Positions 26,236 through 34,702 of a stretch of 64,000 nt of DNA are shown here, piece after piece. Within the stretch, counting starts at the first letter, position 1. Each line of letters opens with the position of its first letter. The position numbers and the translations under genes were made by a program. Origin of the DNA: CAWKGV01 sp963849305 (GTDB lineage: Bacteria; Pseudomonadota; Alphaproteobacteria; Acetobacterales; Acetobacteraceae); NCBI GenBank assembly GCA_963849305.1, contig CAWKGV010000002.1:186001-250000 (forward strand), read 5' to 3'. The notes under the pieces are model-generated. The model saw nothing but the letters and a program-made list of their open reading frames with translations, was not told where the DNA came from and made no database searches.

Positions 26236-26293
26236 CGCCTTCTGACCCCCGCCGCACTTGACCGGCGCCGCCATCGGACGGCACCCATTCGTC

Positions 26294-26710
26294 ATGACCC
26301 AGTCCGCGCCCCCCGCGCCCGCCTTCGGGCCACCGCCGAGCCTCGACGATATCGCGGGGATGGCCGAGCAGGCATTGGCGACGATCCCGGCCCCGCTGGC
26401 GCGGCATATCACCGGCGTGGGGATAGCCGTCGAGGAGGTCGCCGATGACGAGACGCTAGCCGAGCTGGGCATCGATTCGGCTTGGGATCTCACCGGGCTC
26501 TATCGGGGCACGCCGCTGCCCGCGCGCAGCGTGGACGACATCGCCCGACCGCCCGACCTGATCTTCCTCTACCGCGAGCCGATCCTGCTCGAATGGATCG
26601 AGACCGGCGAAGACCTCCCACGCCTGGTCCGCAACGTGCTGATCCATGAGGTGGCGCACCATTTCGGTTTCAGCGACGCCGAGATCGCGGCGTTAGAGGA
26701 GATGGGCTAG
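26294..26710 (+). CDS. Zincin-like metallopeptidase family protein (HEVAHH)
   Basis: A 138-residue soluble protein with the zinc-binding HExxH motif at H118-E119-V-A-H122-H123, near the end of the chain. This fits the small minimal zincins annotated as metallopeptidase family or possible acetylated-polypeptide peptidases. Upstream features of the family include LDDIAGMAEQALATIP, and PPDLIFLYREPILLEW before the active site. ATG 26294 is used because the family begins near that point. It is divergent from mmcB with a 58-base gap. The substrate is unknown. Confidence 0.82.
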   Translation: MTQSAPPAPAFGPPPSLDDIAGMAEQALATIPAPLARHITGVGIAVEEVADDETLAELGIDSAWDLTGLYRGTPLPARSVDDIARPPDLIFLYREPILLEWIETGEDLPRLVRNVLIHEVAHHFGFSDAEIAALEEMG

Positions 26711-26712
26711 CT

Positions 26713-26750
26713 CCCCTCCCCCCAGCCCCTCCCCGCAAGGGGAGGGGGAG
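26713..26750. repeat. C/G-rich palindromic repeat (family B)
   Basis: A 9-bp perfect stem CCCCTCCCC-GCAA-GGGGAGGGG at 26726-26747, preceded by CCCCTCCCCCCAG. It begins two bases after the metallopeptidase stop. Related sequences occur at 34641-34680, 36931-37024 (inverted pair) and 48459-48490. Confidence 0.65.
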
Positions 26751-26920
26751 AAACCGTCCAAGATCTCCCGGTGATCGCGCCGGATCAGCCGGCCTTGCGC
26801 CGAACGCGCGGTGAAGCCGGATCCTCGACTTCTTGGACCATGTCGAAGGCGAGCCAGCGCGATGGGCAGATTGTCAGCCGGAACCGTCGTGCACAGGCCG
26901 ACCAGCTTGGCTCGACCTCC

Positions 26921-27378
26921 TTATCGCTGCCCTGGTTCCACGAATTCGAGTCCGTCGTACAACTCCGCGAGCGCGAGCGACGGGCCGAGATCAGGCAGAT
27001 CGAGTCTGGCGTCCAGGCCCTCGACGTCGTGCCGCGCCCAGTGCTCGGCTCCCTCGCGCGACCAGTGGATCAGCTCGGCTTGGTCGAGGTTGACCAGCAC
27101 GATATGGCGCAGGCTCGGCACAGACTTGTACTCTTCCGGCTTGCGGAACAGGTCGAAGTCCCGCGTGGAGGCCGAAAGCACCTCCACTACGAGCGCCGGC
27201 GCGTCGGCCGTCGCCGAGTCATCGAGGAACCGCCCGCAATCGACGCCCGCGTCGGGGTAGCGGATGTTGCCCGCCGGGCGACCGGGACGCCGTCCACCAG
27301 CTCGTAGCGGCGCTCCTGGCGCAAGTGCCAGGCGAGGAACTCATCGGCGGTCATTGGCCGGATCGCAACGTCCGCCAT
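26921..27378 (-). pseudogene. Uma2-family endonuclease gene with internal deletion and frameshift
   Basis: The N-terminal part (MADVAIRPMTADEFLAWHLR, then ERRYELVDGVPVARR) is the usual start of a Uma2/DUF820 protein of the PD-(D/E)xK type. At about 27255 the frame changes. The next family segment then appears in another frame as NIRYPDAGVDCGRFLDDSAT and ALVVEVLSASTRDFDLFRKP, continuing to the stop at 26921. About 45-50 residues of the family middle are missing, so this is a deletion of coding DNA plus a frame change. Both flanks are well conserved, which suggests a recent event. The remaining frames could not make an active nuclease. Confidence 0.8.
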
Positions 27379-27386
27379 CACTCACC

Positions 27387-28202
27387 TCAGCTCTTGCCGG
27401 CGTAACTCTTGGCCATGCCCTCGGCCGGCTCGGCCTGCGGGCCGAACGGCATGATCGGATAGCGCAGGCCCGCTTTGGAGAGAGCTTGCAGTCCGGTCAC
27501 GGCGCGTTGCAAATCATCGGGCGGGCAGGCCATCAGCAGTTCGTCGTCAGCGACGGCGCCATAGCGGCGTTCGGCGTAGCAGGGGATCGACAGGCTCACC
27601 TCGCGGGTCTTCAGCGCGTGACCCCAACTATCGGCGCAGGCGCTCTCGCCGGTGATGCTGAAATCGTAGCGGCGGTAGCGCTTCCATTGCAGCCCGTTGA
27701 TGAACAGAATCATCTGGGCGGGGTTGGCGTAGAACAAGCAGATATCCGGCGGATCGAGCCGGGCGGCGCGCAAAGGGGACACCACCAGGCCCTGGTAGCG
27801 GCCAGGCGCCACGCGCGGCATTTGTGCCTGGTGCGCGGCCGCCGCCTCGCGGTTCTCGAACCATACGCCCTCCATCTTGCGGCCCGAGGTGAAGATCTCC
27901 CCCGGCGCATCGAGGCCGATTACGCTGCTGCAACTGGAAAAGGACGGGATGTTCTCGGTGGTGATGCCGAGCGTGAACCCCGCCATGCGCGCTTGGGTAA
28001 CGAGCTGGCAGGTGGAGAAGGTCTTGCCCTTGGGCGGGCGGCGCAGGCCCGGCACGCGGGCCATCGCGTCGAGGTCTTCGAACAGCTTCATGCCGATCGG
28101 CAGCGTGCGCAACCGGAGCAGATTTGACAGATGCTCGCCGAGGGCCGCGATCTCTCCGGCGGAAAGCATAGATGCATCGGCCGCCAACGGCGCGTCGGTC
28201 AT
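27387..28202 (-). CDS. DUF169 domain-containing protein
   Basis: A 271-residue soluble protein of the DUF169 family. Family landmarks are LLRLRTLPIGMKLFED near residue 30, conserved cysteines at FSTCQLVTQAR and IPSFSSCSSVIGL, and LDPPDICLFYANPAQMILF. The biochemical role of the family is unknown; the conserved cysteines suggest metal or redox binding. It begins at ATG 28202 and lies directly upstream of the Uma2 remnant on the same strand. Confidence 0.83.
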   Translation of the reverse strand: MTDAPLAADASMLSAGEIAALGEHLSNLLRLRTLPIGMKLFEDLDAMARVPGLRRPPKGKTFSTCQLVTQARMAGFTLGITTENIPSFSSCSSVIGLDAPGEIFTSGRKMEGVWFENREAAAAHQAQMPRVAPGRYQGLVVSPLRAARLDPPDICLFYANPAQMILFINGLQWKRYRRYDFSITGESACADSWGHALKTREVSLSIPCYAERRYGAVADDELLMACPPDDLQRAVTGLQALSKAGLRYPIMPFGPQAEPAEGMAKSYAGKS

Positions 28203-28231
28203 GACGTTCCCCTGATTGATCCCACCGCCCT

Positions 28232-28255
28232 ACTAGACGCGAAACTAGACGCGAA
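28232..28255. repeat. 12-bp tandem duplication
   Basis: ACTAGACGCGAA occurs twice in direct succession in the leader region upstream of the DUF169 gene. It may be a replication slip or a pair of protein-binding sites. Confidence 0.6.
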
Positions 28256-28289
28256 ACGGCAGGTCGGTCCAGGGAGTGCGCCAATAGAT

Positions 28290-28321
28290 GAGGCCCGGGC
28301 GCGTTCGCGCGCCCGGGCCTC
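28290..28321 (-). terminator. Strong hairpin terminator after the esterase gene
   Basis: A perfect 14-bp G+C stem (GAGGCCCGGGCGCG, with its complement at 28308-28321) closes on a TTCG/CGAA tetraloop. It starts 24 bases past the stop of the leftward esterase gene. There is no clear T-tract on either strand, so it may stop polymerase weakly or protect the mRNA 3' end. Confidence 0.7.
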
Positions 28322-28345
28322 ACGCGCACAGTCTGCTGGACCTGA

Positions 28346-30466
28346 TCAGTAAGCGCCCGCTCCCGTCAGCGAGGACAGGCCGACCATGCCGGTCGGGTGA
28401 GCCGTCGGGTGGAGGCCCTGAACCGCACCCGCGCCGCTGCTCGCGTTTTCGGGTACGAGGCCGCCGGCCGGCTTGCTGACCTGCCGCAGCACCTCCCCCA
28501 AAGTGGTCGTGAAGTCCTGCAAGATCGTACCGCTGGAGGGACTGGCGTTGCCGGTCGGCAGGGCGGTATCCGCGGCGGCGGCGACGCTGGACGTGGGCGC
28601 CGGCAGCGGGCTGGTGGAGGTGCCGGCGGCCGGCGACCAGGCGGCGGTCGGGCTGGTCTTGCCCCACCACAGATCGCTCGCGTTCTCCTGCCAGACCTCG
28701 CCGTTGACATAGGCCAGTTCGATCACCTTGGCGGTGGTGGTATCGGCGGTGCCGTTGACCGCGACCTGGCCGGCGCTGGTGATGGTCCATTTGTTGCCGG
28801 AGGCATCGACGATCGTGCCGGCCGCGCCGGCCTTGACCACGGTGTCGTTGGCCGACGCCTTGCTGCCGGTGCTTGCCGGCAGCGGGCTGGTAGCGGTTCC
28901 GGCGGCGGGCGACCAGGCGGCGGTCGGGCTGGTCTTGCCCCACCACAGATCGCTTCCATTCTCCTGCCAGACCTCGCCGTTGACATAGGCCAGTTCGGTC
29001 ACATTGGCGGTGGTGGTGTCGGCGGTGCCGTTCATCGCCACCTGGCCGCCGGCAGTGATGGTCCAGGTGTTGCCGCTGGCATCGGTGATCGCGGCGGTCG
29101 AGCCGGCCTTGACCACGGTGTCGTTCGCCGACGGCTTGGGCGCTGACGCCGGCAGCGGGCTGGTAGCGGTGCCGGCGGCGGGCGACCAGGCGGCGGACGG
29201 GCTGGTCTTGCCCCACCACAGCTTGCTCGCGTTTTCCTGCCAGACCTCGCCGTTGACATAGGCGAGTTCGGTGACGTTGGCGGTGGTGGTATCGACCGCG
29301 CCGTTCACCGCCACCTGCGCGTTGTCAATGGTCCAGGTGTTGCCGCTGGCATCGACGATCGCGGCGGTCGAGCCGGCCTTGACCACGGTGTCGTTGGCCG
29401 ACGGCTTGGGCGCTGACGCCGGCAGCGGGCTGGTGGTGGTGCCGGCGGCGGGCGACCAGGCGGCGGACGGGCTGGTCTTGCCCCACCACAGCTTGCTCGC
29501 GTTTTCCTGCCAGACCTCGCCATTGACGTAGGCGAGCTCAGTGACGTTGGCGGTGGTGGTATCGACCGCGCCGTTCACCGCTACCTGCGCGTTGTCGATG
29601 GTCCAGGTGTTGCCGCTGGCATCGGTGATCGCGGCGGTGGACCCGGCCTTGACCACGGTGTCGTTCGCCGACGGCTTCGCCGGGGGTGGCGACGTCGATC
29701 CCGATGCACTCTGGCTGAACAGCCAATCCCAGTAAGGCTGTCCGTTCGGCAGGGGATAATACGTATCCCAAACATCATGGCCAAGATTCGGATCAAGCGT
29801 GAGCTTCATATCGCCGCCGATCGCCTGCTCGGCAGCGTACATGTTCTGGTCCCAAGTTGGGACTTGCTGCGTATCCTGGGCTCCGTGAATTGCCCAGATC
29901 GGAACGTCCTTCAGTTCCTGCACCACCGATTGCGGAGGCGGTTCGCCGTAGTCGTAGTCGATGCCCGCGAGCGGCATCCCGGCAGCGAAGATCTTGCCCT
30001 CGGTGCCGTCGTACGCGTTGTACTTGATCATCATGTCCCATGTGCCGTCGCCGCCCATGGAGTTTCCGGTGAGATAGACGCGCGACGGATCGGTCGAGTA
30101 CTCCGACATCACCTGCTTGAGCGCGGCGATGGCGTTGTCCTCACCGGGCTGGTCGGCAGGAGTGATTCCCCCGAAATTGATGGTTTGGCCGCTCGGATCC
30201 GCGGTCTGATCCAGGAGGGGTGCGACAAAGATTGCTGGATAAGCCGCCCGAAATTGCGCCGTATTGAAATAGGCGTTGATCTGATTTTCGAGAGTTGACG
30301 CTCCGTAGTCGCCTAGGTCAAGCTGATGCAGGTAGAGAACGGTCGGATACTTAATAGCGGGATTGTAGTTCGCCGGCAGTAACACCTCGTATTGCATGCC
30401 GTTGATGGTTTCGTCTTGCCAGGTTCCTGGCGTCGCGGCGGGCGCCGCGGTAGAAGATGTCGTCAT
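28346..30466 (-). CDS. Esterase/prolyl-oligopeptidase-like hydrolase with four C-terminal repeats
   Basis: A 706-residue protein. Residues 15-255 form an alpha/beta hydrolase domain of the polyhydroxybutyrate-depolymerase/feruloyl-esterase-like type. The nucleophile is S136 in GNSMGG, the likely acid D198 (HGAQDTQ) and the likely histidine H230 (LGHDVW). After a Ser/Pro linker come four repeats of 90-92 residues, each beginning SANDTVVKAG and containing TDASGNTWTI, ELAYVNGEVWQENAS and LWWGKTSP. A short tail follows. Such repeats resemble accessory modules of secreted carbohydrate-active enzymes. No N-terminal signal peptide is seen at ATG 30466, so secretion, if any, would be unconventional or type I. 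ATG 30466 has AGGAAAC upstream. Confidence 0.82.
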   Translation of the reverse strand: MTTSSTAAPAATPGTWQDETINGMQYEVLLPANYNPAIKYPTVLYLHQLDLGDYGASTLENQINAYFNTAQFRAAYPAIFVAPLLDQTADPSGQTINFGGITPADQPGEDNAIAALKQVMSEYSTDPSRVYLTGNSMGGDGTWDMMIKYNAYDGTEGKIFAAGMPLAGIDYDYGEPPPQSVVQELKDVPIWAIHGAQDTQQVPTWDQNMYAAEQAIGGDMKLTLDPNLGHDVWDTYYPLPNGQPYWDWLFSQSASGSTSPPPAKPSANDTVVKAGSTAAITDASGNTWTIDNAQVAVNGAVDTTTANVTELAYVNGEVWQENASKLWWGKTSPSAAWSPAAGTTTSPLPASAPKPSANDTVVKAGSTAAIVDASGNTWTIDNAQVAVNGAVDTTTANVTELAYVNGEVWQENASKLWWGKTSPSAAWSPAAGTATSPLPASAPKPSANDTVVKAGSTAAITDASGNTWTITAGGQVAMNGTADTTTANVTELAYVNGEVWQENGSDLWWGKTSPTAAWSPAAGTATSPLPASTGSKASANDTVVKAGAAGTIVDASGNKWTITSAGQVAVNGTADTTTAKVIELAYVNGEVWQENASDLWWGKTSPTAAWSPAAGTSTSPLPAPTSSVAAAADTALPTGNASPSSGTILQDFTTTLGEVLRQVSKPAGGLVPENASSGAGAVQGLHPTAHPTGMVGLSSLTGAGAY
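28560..29690 (-). repeat. Four tandem 270-276 bp coding repeats
   Basis: The same anchor (ACCACGGTGTCGTT) recurs at 28836, 29112, 29382 and 29652, giving periods of 276, 270 and 270 bases. Copies are near-identical at DNA level, including synonymous positions, which indicates recent duplication or gene conversion inside the esterase gene. Confidence 0.9.
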
Positions 30467-30888
30467 GGGACAGTTTCCTACGTGACAATGCACCCCGCCC
30501 ATCCGAGCGGGCGTCGGCAATTCAGGCTTACGCGGTGAAACGGAACCCTCGGTTCCCAGCGGGTGTCCGCAACGGCACAACTAACAGACCGTTCTCCGTT
30601 CGCTAAAGTATCGAAACCGCAAAGACATGACTTTGACCATTCGCTCGCGGAAGGGTGGTTGGGATTGGGTAAATTGTCTTAGAAACGACGATGTAGCGCT
30701 TCGAGCGTGTCGGTTCTTGTCGGGATGACGGCTTGTTTACGGCCGGGTTTGATCCGACCCGCACCATCGCGTTCACCTGAGCGCCGGTCGAAGGCCAACT
30801 CGCCTCAACCGCTCGTGCGCGCCCGGCGTACACGAACCACGGCAATGCGATTGAGCCCCGCCCCTACTCGGGCCAAATTCCCTGACCA
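30467..30888. other. Divergent intergenic region, relatively A+T-rich
   Basis: This 422-base gap separates the leftward esterase from the rightward hybrid kinase and should hold both promoters. It is visibly poorer in G+C than its neighbours. A short hairpin GGAACC-CTC-GGTTCC sits at 30542-30556. An 80-codon minus-strand frame (30603-30845) lacks family resemblance and is not called. I could not assign promoter boxes with confidence. Confidence 0.45.
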
Positions 30889-32967
30889 ATGGGCAGCGGC
30901 AGTTCCTCCGAGCGGGGCGAGTCATCGCAGCCACGGGACCGGCTGACCGAAGGCCCGGCCGCGGAAAGCGATGAACGTTTCCGGCTCCTGCTCGACACCC
31001 TGCCGTATATGGCGTTCGTGATCGGGGCGGATGGCCGCTCGCAGCACTACAACCAGCGATTTCTGGACTACCACGGCCACATCCCTGGACCCGACGCGGC
31101 CGCACGCACCGCTCTGCTCCATCCCGAGGATCGGCCGCGCCTGACGGCGGCCAGGCGCGATGGGGCCGGCAGCGACCGCGACTACATTGTGGAGGCCCGG
31201 CTGCGCCGCCATGACGGCGCCTATCGCTGGCACCGCATCCATAACGTGCCGCTCCACCGCGATGGCGTGACGATCGCCTGGTTGGGGACCGCCGTGGACA
31301 TCGACGAGATGCGTCACGCCCAAGAAATCCTGGAGCAGCGCGTCGCGGCGCGCACCGCTGAGTTGGAAGACTTGAACCGGAGATTGCGCGAGCAGATCGT
31401 CGAGCGGCGGCACGCCGAGGCGGTGCTCAAGGAAAGCGAGGAACGCTATCGCCGGCTGTACAACCGCACGCCGCTCGCGCTGCAATCGGTCGATGCCGAG
31501 GCGCGGCTGATCGACGTGAACGATTCCTGGCTGCAGCTCTTCGGCTACGCTCGCGAGGAGGTGCTCGGCCGCTCGCCGCCCGAGTTCATGACCCCGCAAT
31601 CGGCGAGTCGCTACCGTGAGCGGGCCTGGCCGGAGTTGATGGGCAGCCGGGGCGCGGTGCAGAGCGATGAGTTTCACTTCGTCAAGCAGACCGGCGAGGA
31701 GTTCGAGGGCCGTATCGTCGGGCGCGTGGACTTCGACGCACAGGGCCGGTTCGTGCGCAGTTGGTCCGCGATTGCCGATGTCACGGTCGAGAAGCGCGCC
31801 GAAGCACAGCTTCGCCAGGCGCAGAAGATCGAGGCGATCGGTCAGCTCACCTCGGGCGTGGCACACGATTTCAACAACCTGCTGACCGTCATCATCGGCA
31901 GCATCGAACTGCTGGAACGGCGGATCGCGCCCGGCGATGGGCGTGCATCCAGGATGCTGACGGCGGCACGATCTGCCGCGGAGCGAGGCGCGCGTCTGAC
32001 CGGGCAGCTCCTGGCCTTCGCCCGCAAGCAGCGGCTGGTGCCCAAGCCCGTAGATGTCGGCCGGATCGTGGCAGGTATGGGCGGGCTGCTCCGGAGCACG
32101 ATCGATAGCACCATCCGTATCGAGACCGTCGCGGCAGAGGTTATCTGGCCGGCCCTGGCCGACCCTACCCAGCTTGAACTTGTTGTTCTCAACCTGGCGA
32201 TCAACGCGCGCGATGCGATGCCGCGGGGCGGCATCATCACCATCGAAACCGGCAACGCCTGCCTGGGCCCGCCGGAGCGCCCCGAGGAGCCGCATGCCGG
32301 GGAGTACGTGATGATCGCCGTCGCCGACACCGGGACGGGCATTCCGGCCGAAATTCGCGACCGGATCTTCGAGCCGTTTTTCACCACCAAGGAGGTGGGC
32401 CGCGGCTCGGGGCTTGGGCTGCCGCAGGTGCTAGGGCTGTCGCAGCAGCTCGGGGGCGGCGTTCGGGTGCGGACGGTGCCGGGCGGGGGCACCAGGATGG
32501 AGGTCTATCTGCCGCGCGCGGTCGAGACGCCGGCCGCGCCGGACACGGCACGCGAGAGCGGGGTGGAGGCCCACGCGCCCCAGTTACCAACTGGCCTCAG
32601 TCTAATGTTGGTGGATGACGATGCTTCCGTGCGCGCGATCACCGCGGAGATGCTGCGCGAGGCGGGTCACGACGTGATCGAGGCGGACAGTGCCGCAGCG
32701 GCGCTCGAACGGCTGGCGCGTGACGGCGAGCGCATCGGGGTGATGGTCGTGGACTTCGCGATGCCGGGGATGAACGGCATGGAACTCGCCAGGCTTGCCC
32801 GCCGTAGCAGGCCTGGGCAGCCGGTCGTACTCGTGACCGGCTATGCGGACATGGCGGCGCTGCACGACGTGGGGCAAGCCGATGGTGAAATAATCCAAAA
32901 GCCTTACCACGTCACTGAACTGCTGGCCGCGATCGATCGCGCGCGGTCCCGGAACCACATCGGGTAA
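30889..32967 (+). CDS. PAS-PAS hybrid sensor histidine kinase/response regulator
   Basis: A 692-residue soluble hybrid kinase. PAS domain 1 lies at about residues 28-140, a coiled coil (ILEQRVAARTAELEDLNRRL) at 147-185, and PAS domain 2 at 185-300. The HisKA domain has the phospho-acceptor in GVAHDFNNLL (H326). The ATPase domain has the N-box LAINARDAMPRGG, the G1-box ADTGTGIP and FEPFFTTKEVGRGSGLGL. A receiver domain at about 570-685 has an acidic VDDD start, phospho-acceptor D622 (VVDFAMPG) and K near 671 (IQKPY). No membrane helix is seen, so a cytosolic cue (redox, gas or small ligand) is likely. Its neighbour is a degenerate receiver. Confidence 0.93.
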   Translation: MGSGSSSERGESSQPRDRLTEGPAAESDERFRLLLDTLPYMAFVIGADGRSQHYNQRFLDYHGHIPGPDAAARTALLHPEDRPRLTAARRDGAGSDRDYIVEARLRRHDGAYRWHRIHNVPLHRDGVTIAWLGTAVDIDEMRHAQEILEQRVAARTAELEDLNRRLREQIVERRHAEAVLKESEERYRRLYNRTPLALQSVDAEARLIDVNDSWLQLFGYAREEVLGRSPPEFMTPQSASRYRERAWPELMGSRGAVQSDEFHFVKQTGEEFEGRIVGRVDFDAQGRFVRSWSAIADVTVEKRAEAQLRQAQKIEAIGQLTSGVAHDFNNLLTVIIGSIELLERRIAPGDGRASRMLTAARSAAERGARLTGQLLAFARKQRLVPKPVDVGRIVAGMGGLLRSTIDSTIRIETVAAEVIWPALADPTQLELVVLNLAINARDAMPRGGIITIETGNACLGPPERPEEPHAGEYVMIAVADTGTGIPAEIRDRIFEPFFTTKEVGRGSGLGLPQVLGLSQQLGGGVRVRTVPGGGTRMEVYLPRAVETPAAPDTARESGVEAHAPQLPTGLSLMLVDDDASVRAITAEMLREAGHDVIEADSAAAALERLARDGERIGVMVVDFAMPGMNGMELARLARRSRPGQPVVLVTGYADMAALHDVGQADGEIIQKPYHVTELLAAIDRARSRNHIG

Positions 32968-33007
32968 GGCGGGCGTTGTTACTTCCTGATCGCGGTCGTG
33001 AGGTGGG

Positions 33008-33523
33008 TTAGGAAAATGGCGCTCCGTATGCCAGGAACCCAAGGCGATAGGCCGCTCCACGGTCAGGGCGATCGCGCGAGATCGCCGCGATCGCCGGCCA
33101 TGTCCGCCAGAACGGCGCGCGATTCGGGTCTCGGCCATGCGGGGCTGCCGGCCCATCGCCCTCAGGCGGGAGACTGGCCTGAACAGCCGCCATGACTGCG
33201 TCAGGATCGAGCGGCTCGACCATCACATGGCCCAGCTCATCCTCGACCTCGGCGGCGAGTTTCTCGGAGCGGGTCATCAAGACCACCGGCAATTTCGGGT
33301 GATGGAGCTGCGCGGCCCGGGCAAGCGCGATCCCGTGGGGATTCCCGGCGGGAACCTCAATTCGCGCCACGAGGAGATCGATCGCATCGGATTCGCAGAC
33401 CCTGCCCCATGCAGTGATTGAATTCCAGTAAGCCGTTACGTCAAAGCCCGCATCCGACAGCGCCGTTCGGAGCGAGTCCAAAATGCTCAGGTCGTCATGG
33501 ACGACGACAACCCGCCGGCCCAT
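33008..33523 (-). CDS. Degenerate response-regulator receiver protein
   Basis: A 171-residue stand-alone receiver fold. It keeps the acidic pair (D10-D11 in VVVVHDDLSILDSL) and the Ser/Thr position (T84 in VVLMTRSE). The phospho-acceptor aspartate is replaced by R54 (LLVARIEVP), and the conserved lysine before proline is E103 (VEPLD). It therefore should not be phosphorylated by a kinase in the usual way. A Pro/Arg-rich tail of about 50 residues follows without a DNA-binding domain. It is convergent with the hybrid kinase and probably acts as a pseudo-receiver partner. Confidence 0.8.
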   Translation of the reverse strand: MGRRVVVVHDDLSILDSLRTALSDAGFDVTAYWNSITAWGRVCESDAIDLLVARIEVPAGNPHGIALARAAQLHHPKLPVVLMTRSEKLAAEVEDELGHVMVEPLDPDAVMAAVQASLPPEGDGPAAPHGRDPNRAPFWRTWPAIAAISRDRPDRGAAYRLGFLAYGAPFS

Positions 33524-33771
33524 ATGGCGCTCCCTTCGAAAACCGTTAGCGGCCCGTTATTGCCCCGGCAAAAGCCGAAAACAACAACGAAGCGATCATG
33601 ACACAAGAATGAAAGCGTGTCAAAATTTGTTTAATAAGAGGAACGCCACGAGATATCGCGGGGAAGCCCGCCTTGGAAGGCCCGTCAGGCACCAGCCGCG
33701 GGGACGCGGGCAAACGATTTGTCAATGCATCAGCGCGAAAGTCCGCCCGCGAAACATACTCAGGTGGGCAG
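33524..33771. promoter_or_regulatory. A+T-rich divergent promoter region for the pseudo-receiver and tadD
   Basis: About 250 bases separate two divergent starts. The segment around 33610-33645 (GTGTCAAAATTTGTTTAATAAG) is strikingly A+T-rich for this genome and is the likely core promoter region. I cannot assign exact -35/-10 boxes. Confidence 0.35.
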
Positions 33772-34608
33772 ATGAACCAACGCAAAATGCGGGGCTCGGT
33801 CGCGGCGGGACGCCGCCGCCGGGCTATGCCGACGCTTCTGCTGGCCCTGCTTGCCGCCGGGTGCGTCAATCGGCAGGAGCTGGCGACCTCGGTCGATAAC
33901 GTCACGCGCGAGAAGCTGGCCGCGGCGGCGCAAGAAGCGGGAGATCCCGAGGGGGCGTTGGCGCTGCTGTCGGTCGGCGCGGCAAAGGGCTCTGATCCTG
34001 GGCTGCAATTGCGCTACGCCGCCGCCCTTGTGGCGGCGGGCCGGCAAGCCGAGGGGATGCGCGCGGCCGAACGAGTGCGCGCCGCTCGCCCGGGCGATCT
34101 GGCCATCGCGCGCCAGGTCGGCCGGCTCGCGGTCCAGGCGCATGACGGAACGGAGGCGGCCGGCGCGTTCCAGGCGATCGTGGCACGCAAGCCTCAAGAT
34201 CCCGAGGCGTTGGACGGGCTCGGCATCGGTTACGCGCTGCAAGGCAAGCTGCCGGCGGCCACCGCGGCGTTCCGGCTGGCGGTGCAGCAGGACCCGGCGA
34301 ACGTCGCGGCACGCAACAATTTGGCGCTTAGTTACGCGCTGAGCGGCCAGGCGGACCAGGCGATCCCGCTCCTGCAAGCCATCTCCGGCACGACCGGCGG
34401 GGACCGGGTGCGACACAATCTCGCCCTCGCCTATGCCGCGCGCGGCGATGCCACCGACGCCGAGACGCTGCTGGCGCCCGAACTCGGGACACAGCGCGCG
34501 GCGGCGACCGTCGGTGCCTATGGGCAGCTCGCCCGATCGGGCGGGGCGGAGGCCACCAGCGGGCTGGCACCGGTCCAGGTGCCCGATCCGATGACGGCGA
34601 GCCGGTAG
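33772..34608 (+). CDS. tadD: TadD-like TPR lipoprotein of the Tad pilus
   Basis: A 278-residue lipoprotein. A basic N-terminus and LLLALLAAGC lipobox (Cys about residue 25) direct it to the periplasm with a lipid anchor. The rest is a series of tetratricopeptide repeats, such as PQDPEALDGLGIGYALQGK and ANVAARNNLALSYALSGQ. TadD is thought to help place or assemble the secretin. ATG 33772 is preferred over a start 33 codons earlier, because GGTGGG precedes it and the lipobox then falls at a proper distance. It is convergent with the main tad operon. Confidence 0.82.
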   Translation: MNQRKMRGSVAAGRRRRAMPTLLLALLAAGCVNRQELATSVDNVTREKLAAAAQEAGDPEGALALLSVGAAKGSDPGLQLRYAAALVAAGRQAEGMRAAERVRAARPGDLAIARQVGRLAVQAHDGTEAAGAFQAIVARKPQDPEALDGLGIGYALQGKLPAATAAFRLAVQQDPANVAARNNLALSYALSGQADQAIPLLQAISGTTGGDRVRHNLALAYAARGDATDAETLLAPELGTQRAAATVGAYGQLARSGGAEATSGLAPVQVPDPMTASR

Positions 34609-34633
34609 CAAATACTAACGGCTCAACCTGGCT

Positions 34634-34680
34634 TTGCGCGACCCCTCTTCCGCCCCACTCCCCTTTGGGGAGTCGCGCAA
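34634..34680. terminator. Bidirectional terminator with two competing stems
   Basis: Between the convergent tadD and lytic-transglycosylase genes, TTGCGCGAC (34634-34642) can pair with GTCGCGCAA (34672-34680). Inside, ACTCCCC-TTT-GGGGAGT (34657-34673) forms an alternative stem sharing two bases. The inner part resembles the family B repeats. Confidence 0.6.
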
Positions 34681-34702
34681 GTCAGTCCAACGGCCGCTGG
34701 CA

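Noticed and set aside
28560..29690. Regular spacing suggestive of a CRISPR array or satellite
   Set aside because: The period is about 270 bases and lies in one open frame coding for protein repeats; there are no short repeats with unique spacers.
30603..30845. 80-codon minus-strand frame in the esterase-kinase gap
   Set aside because: There is no ribosome binding site of note, no family resemblance and no coupling with neighbours.
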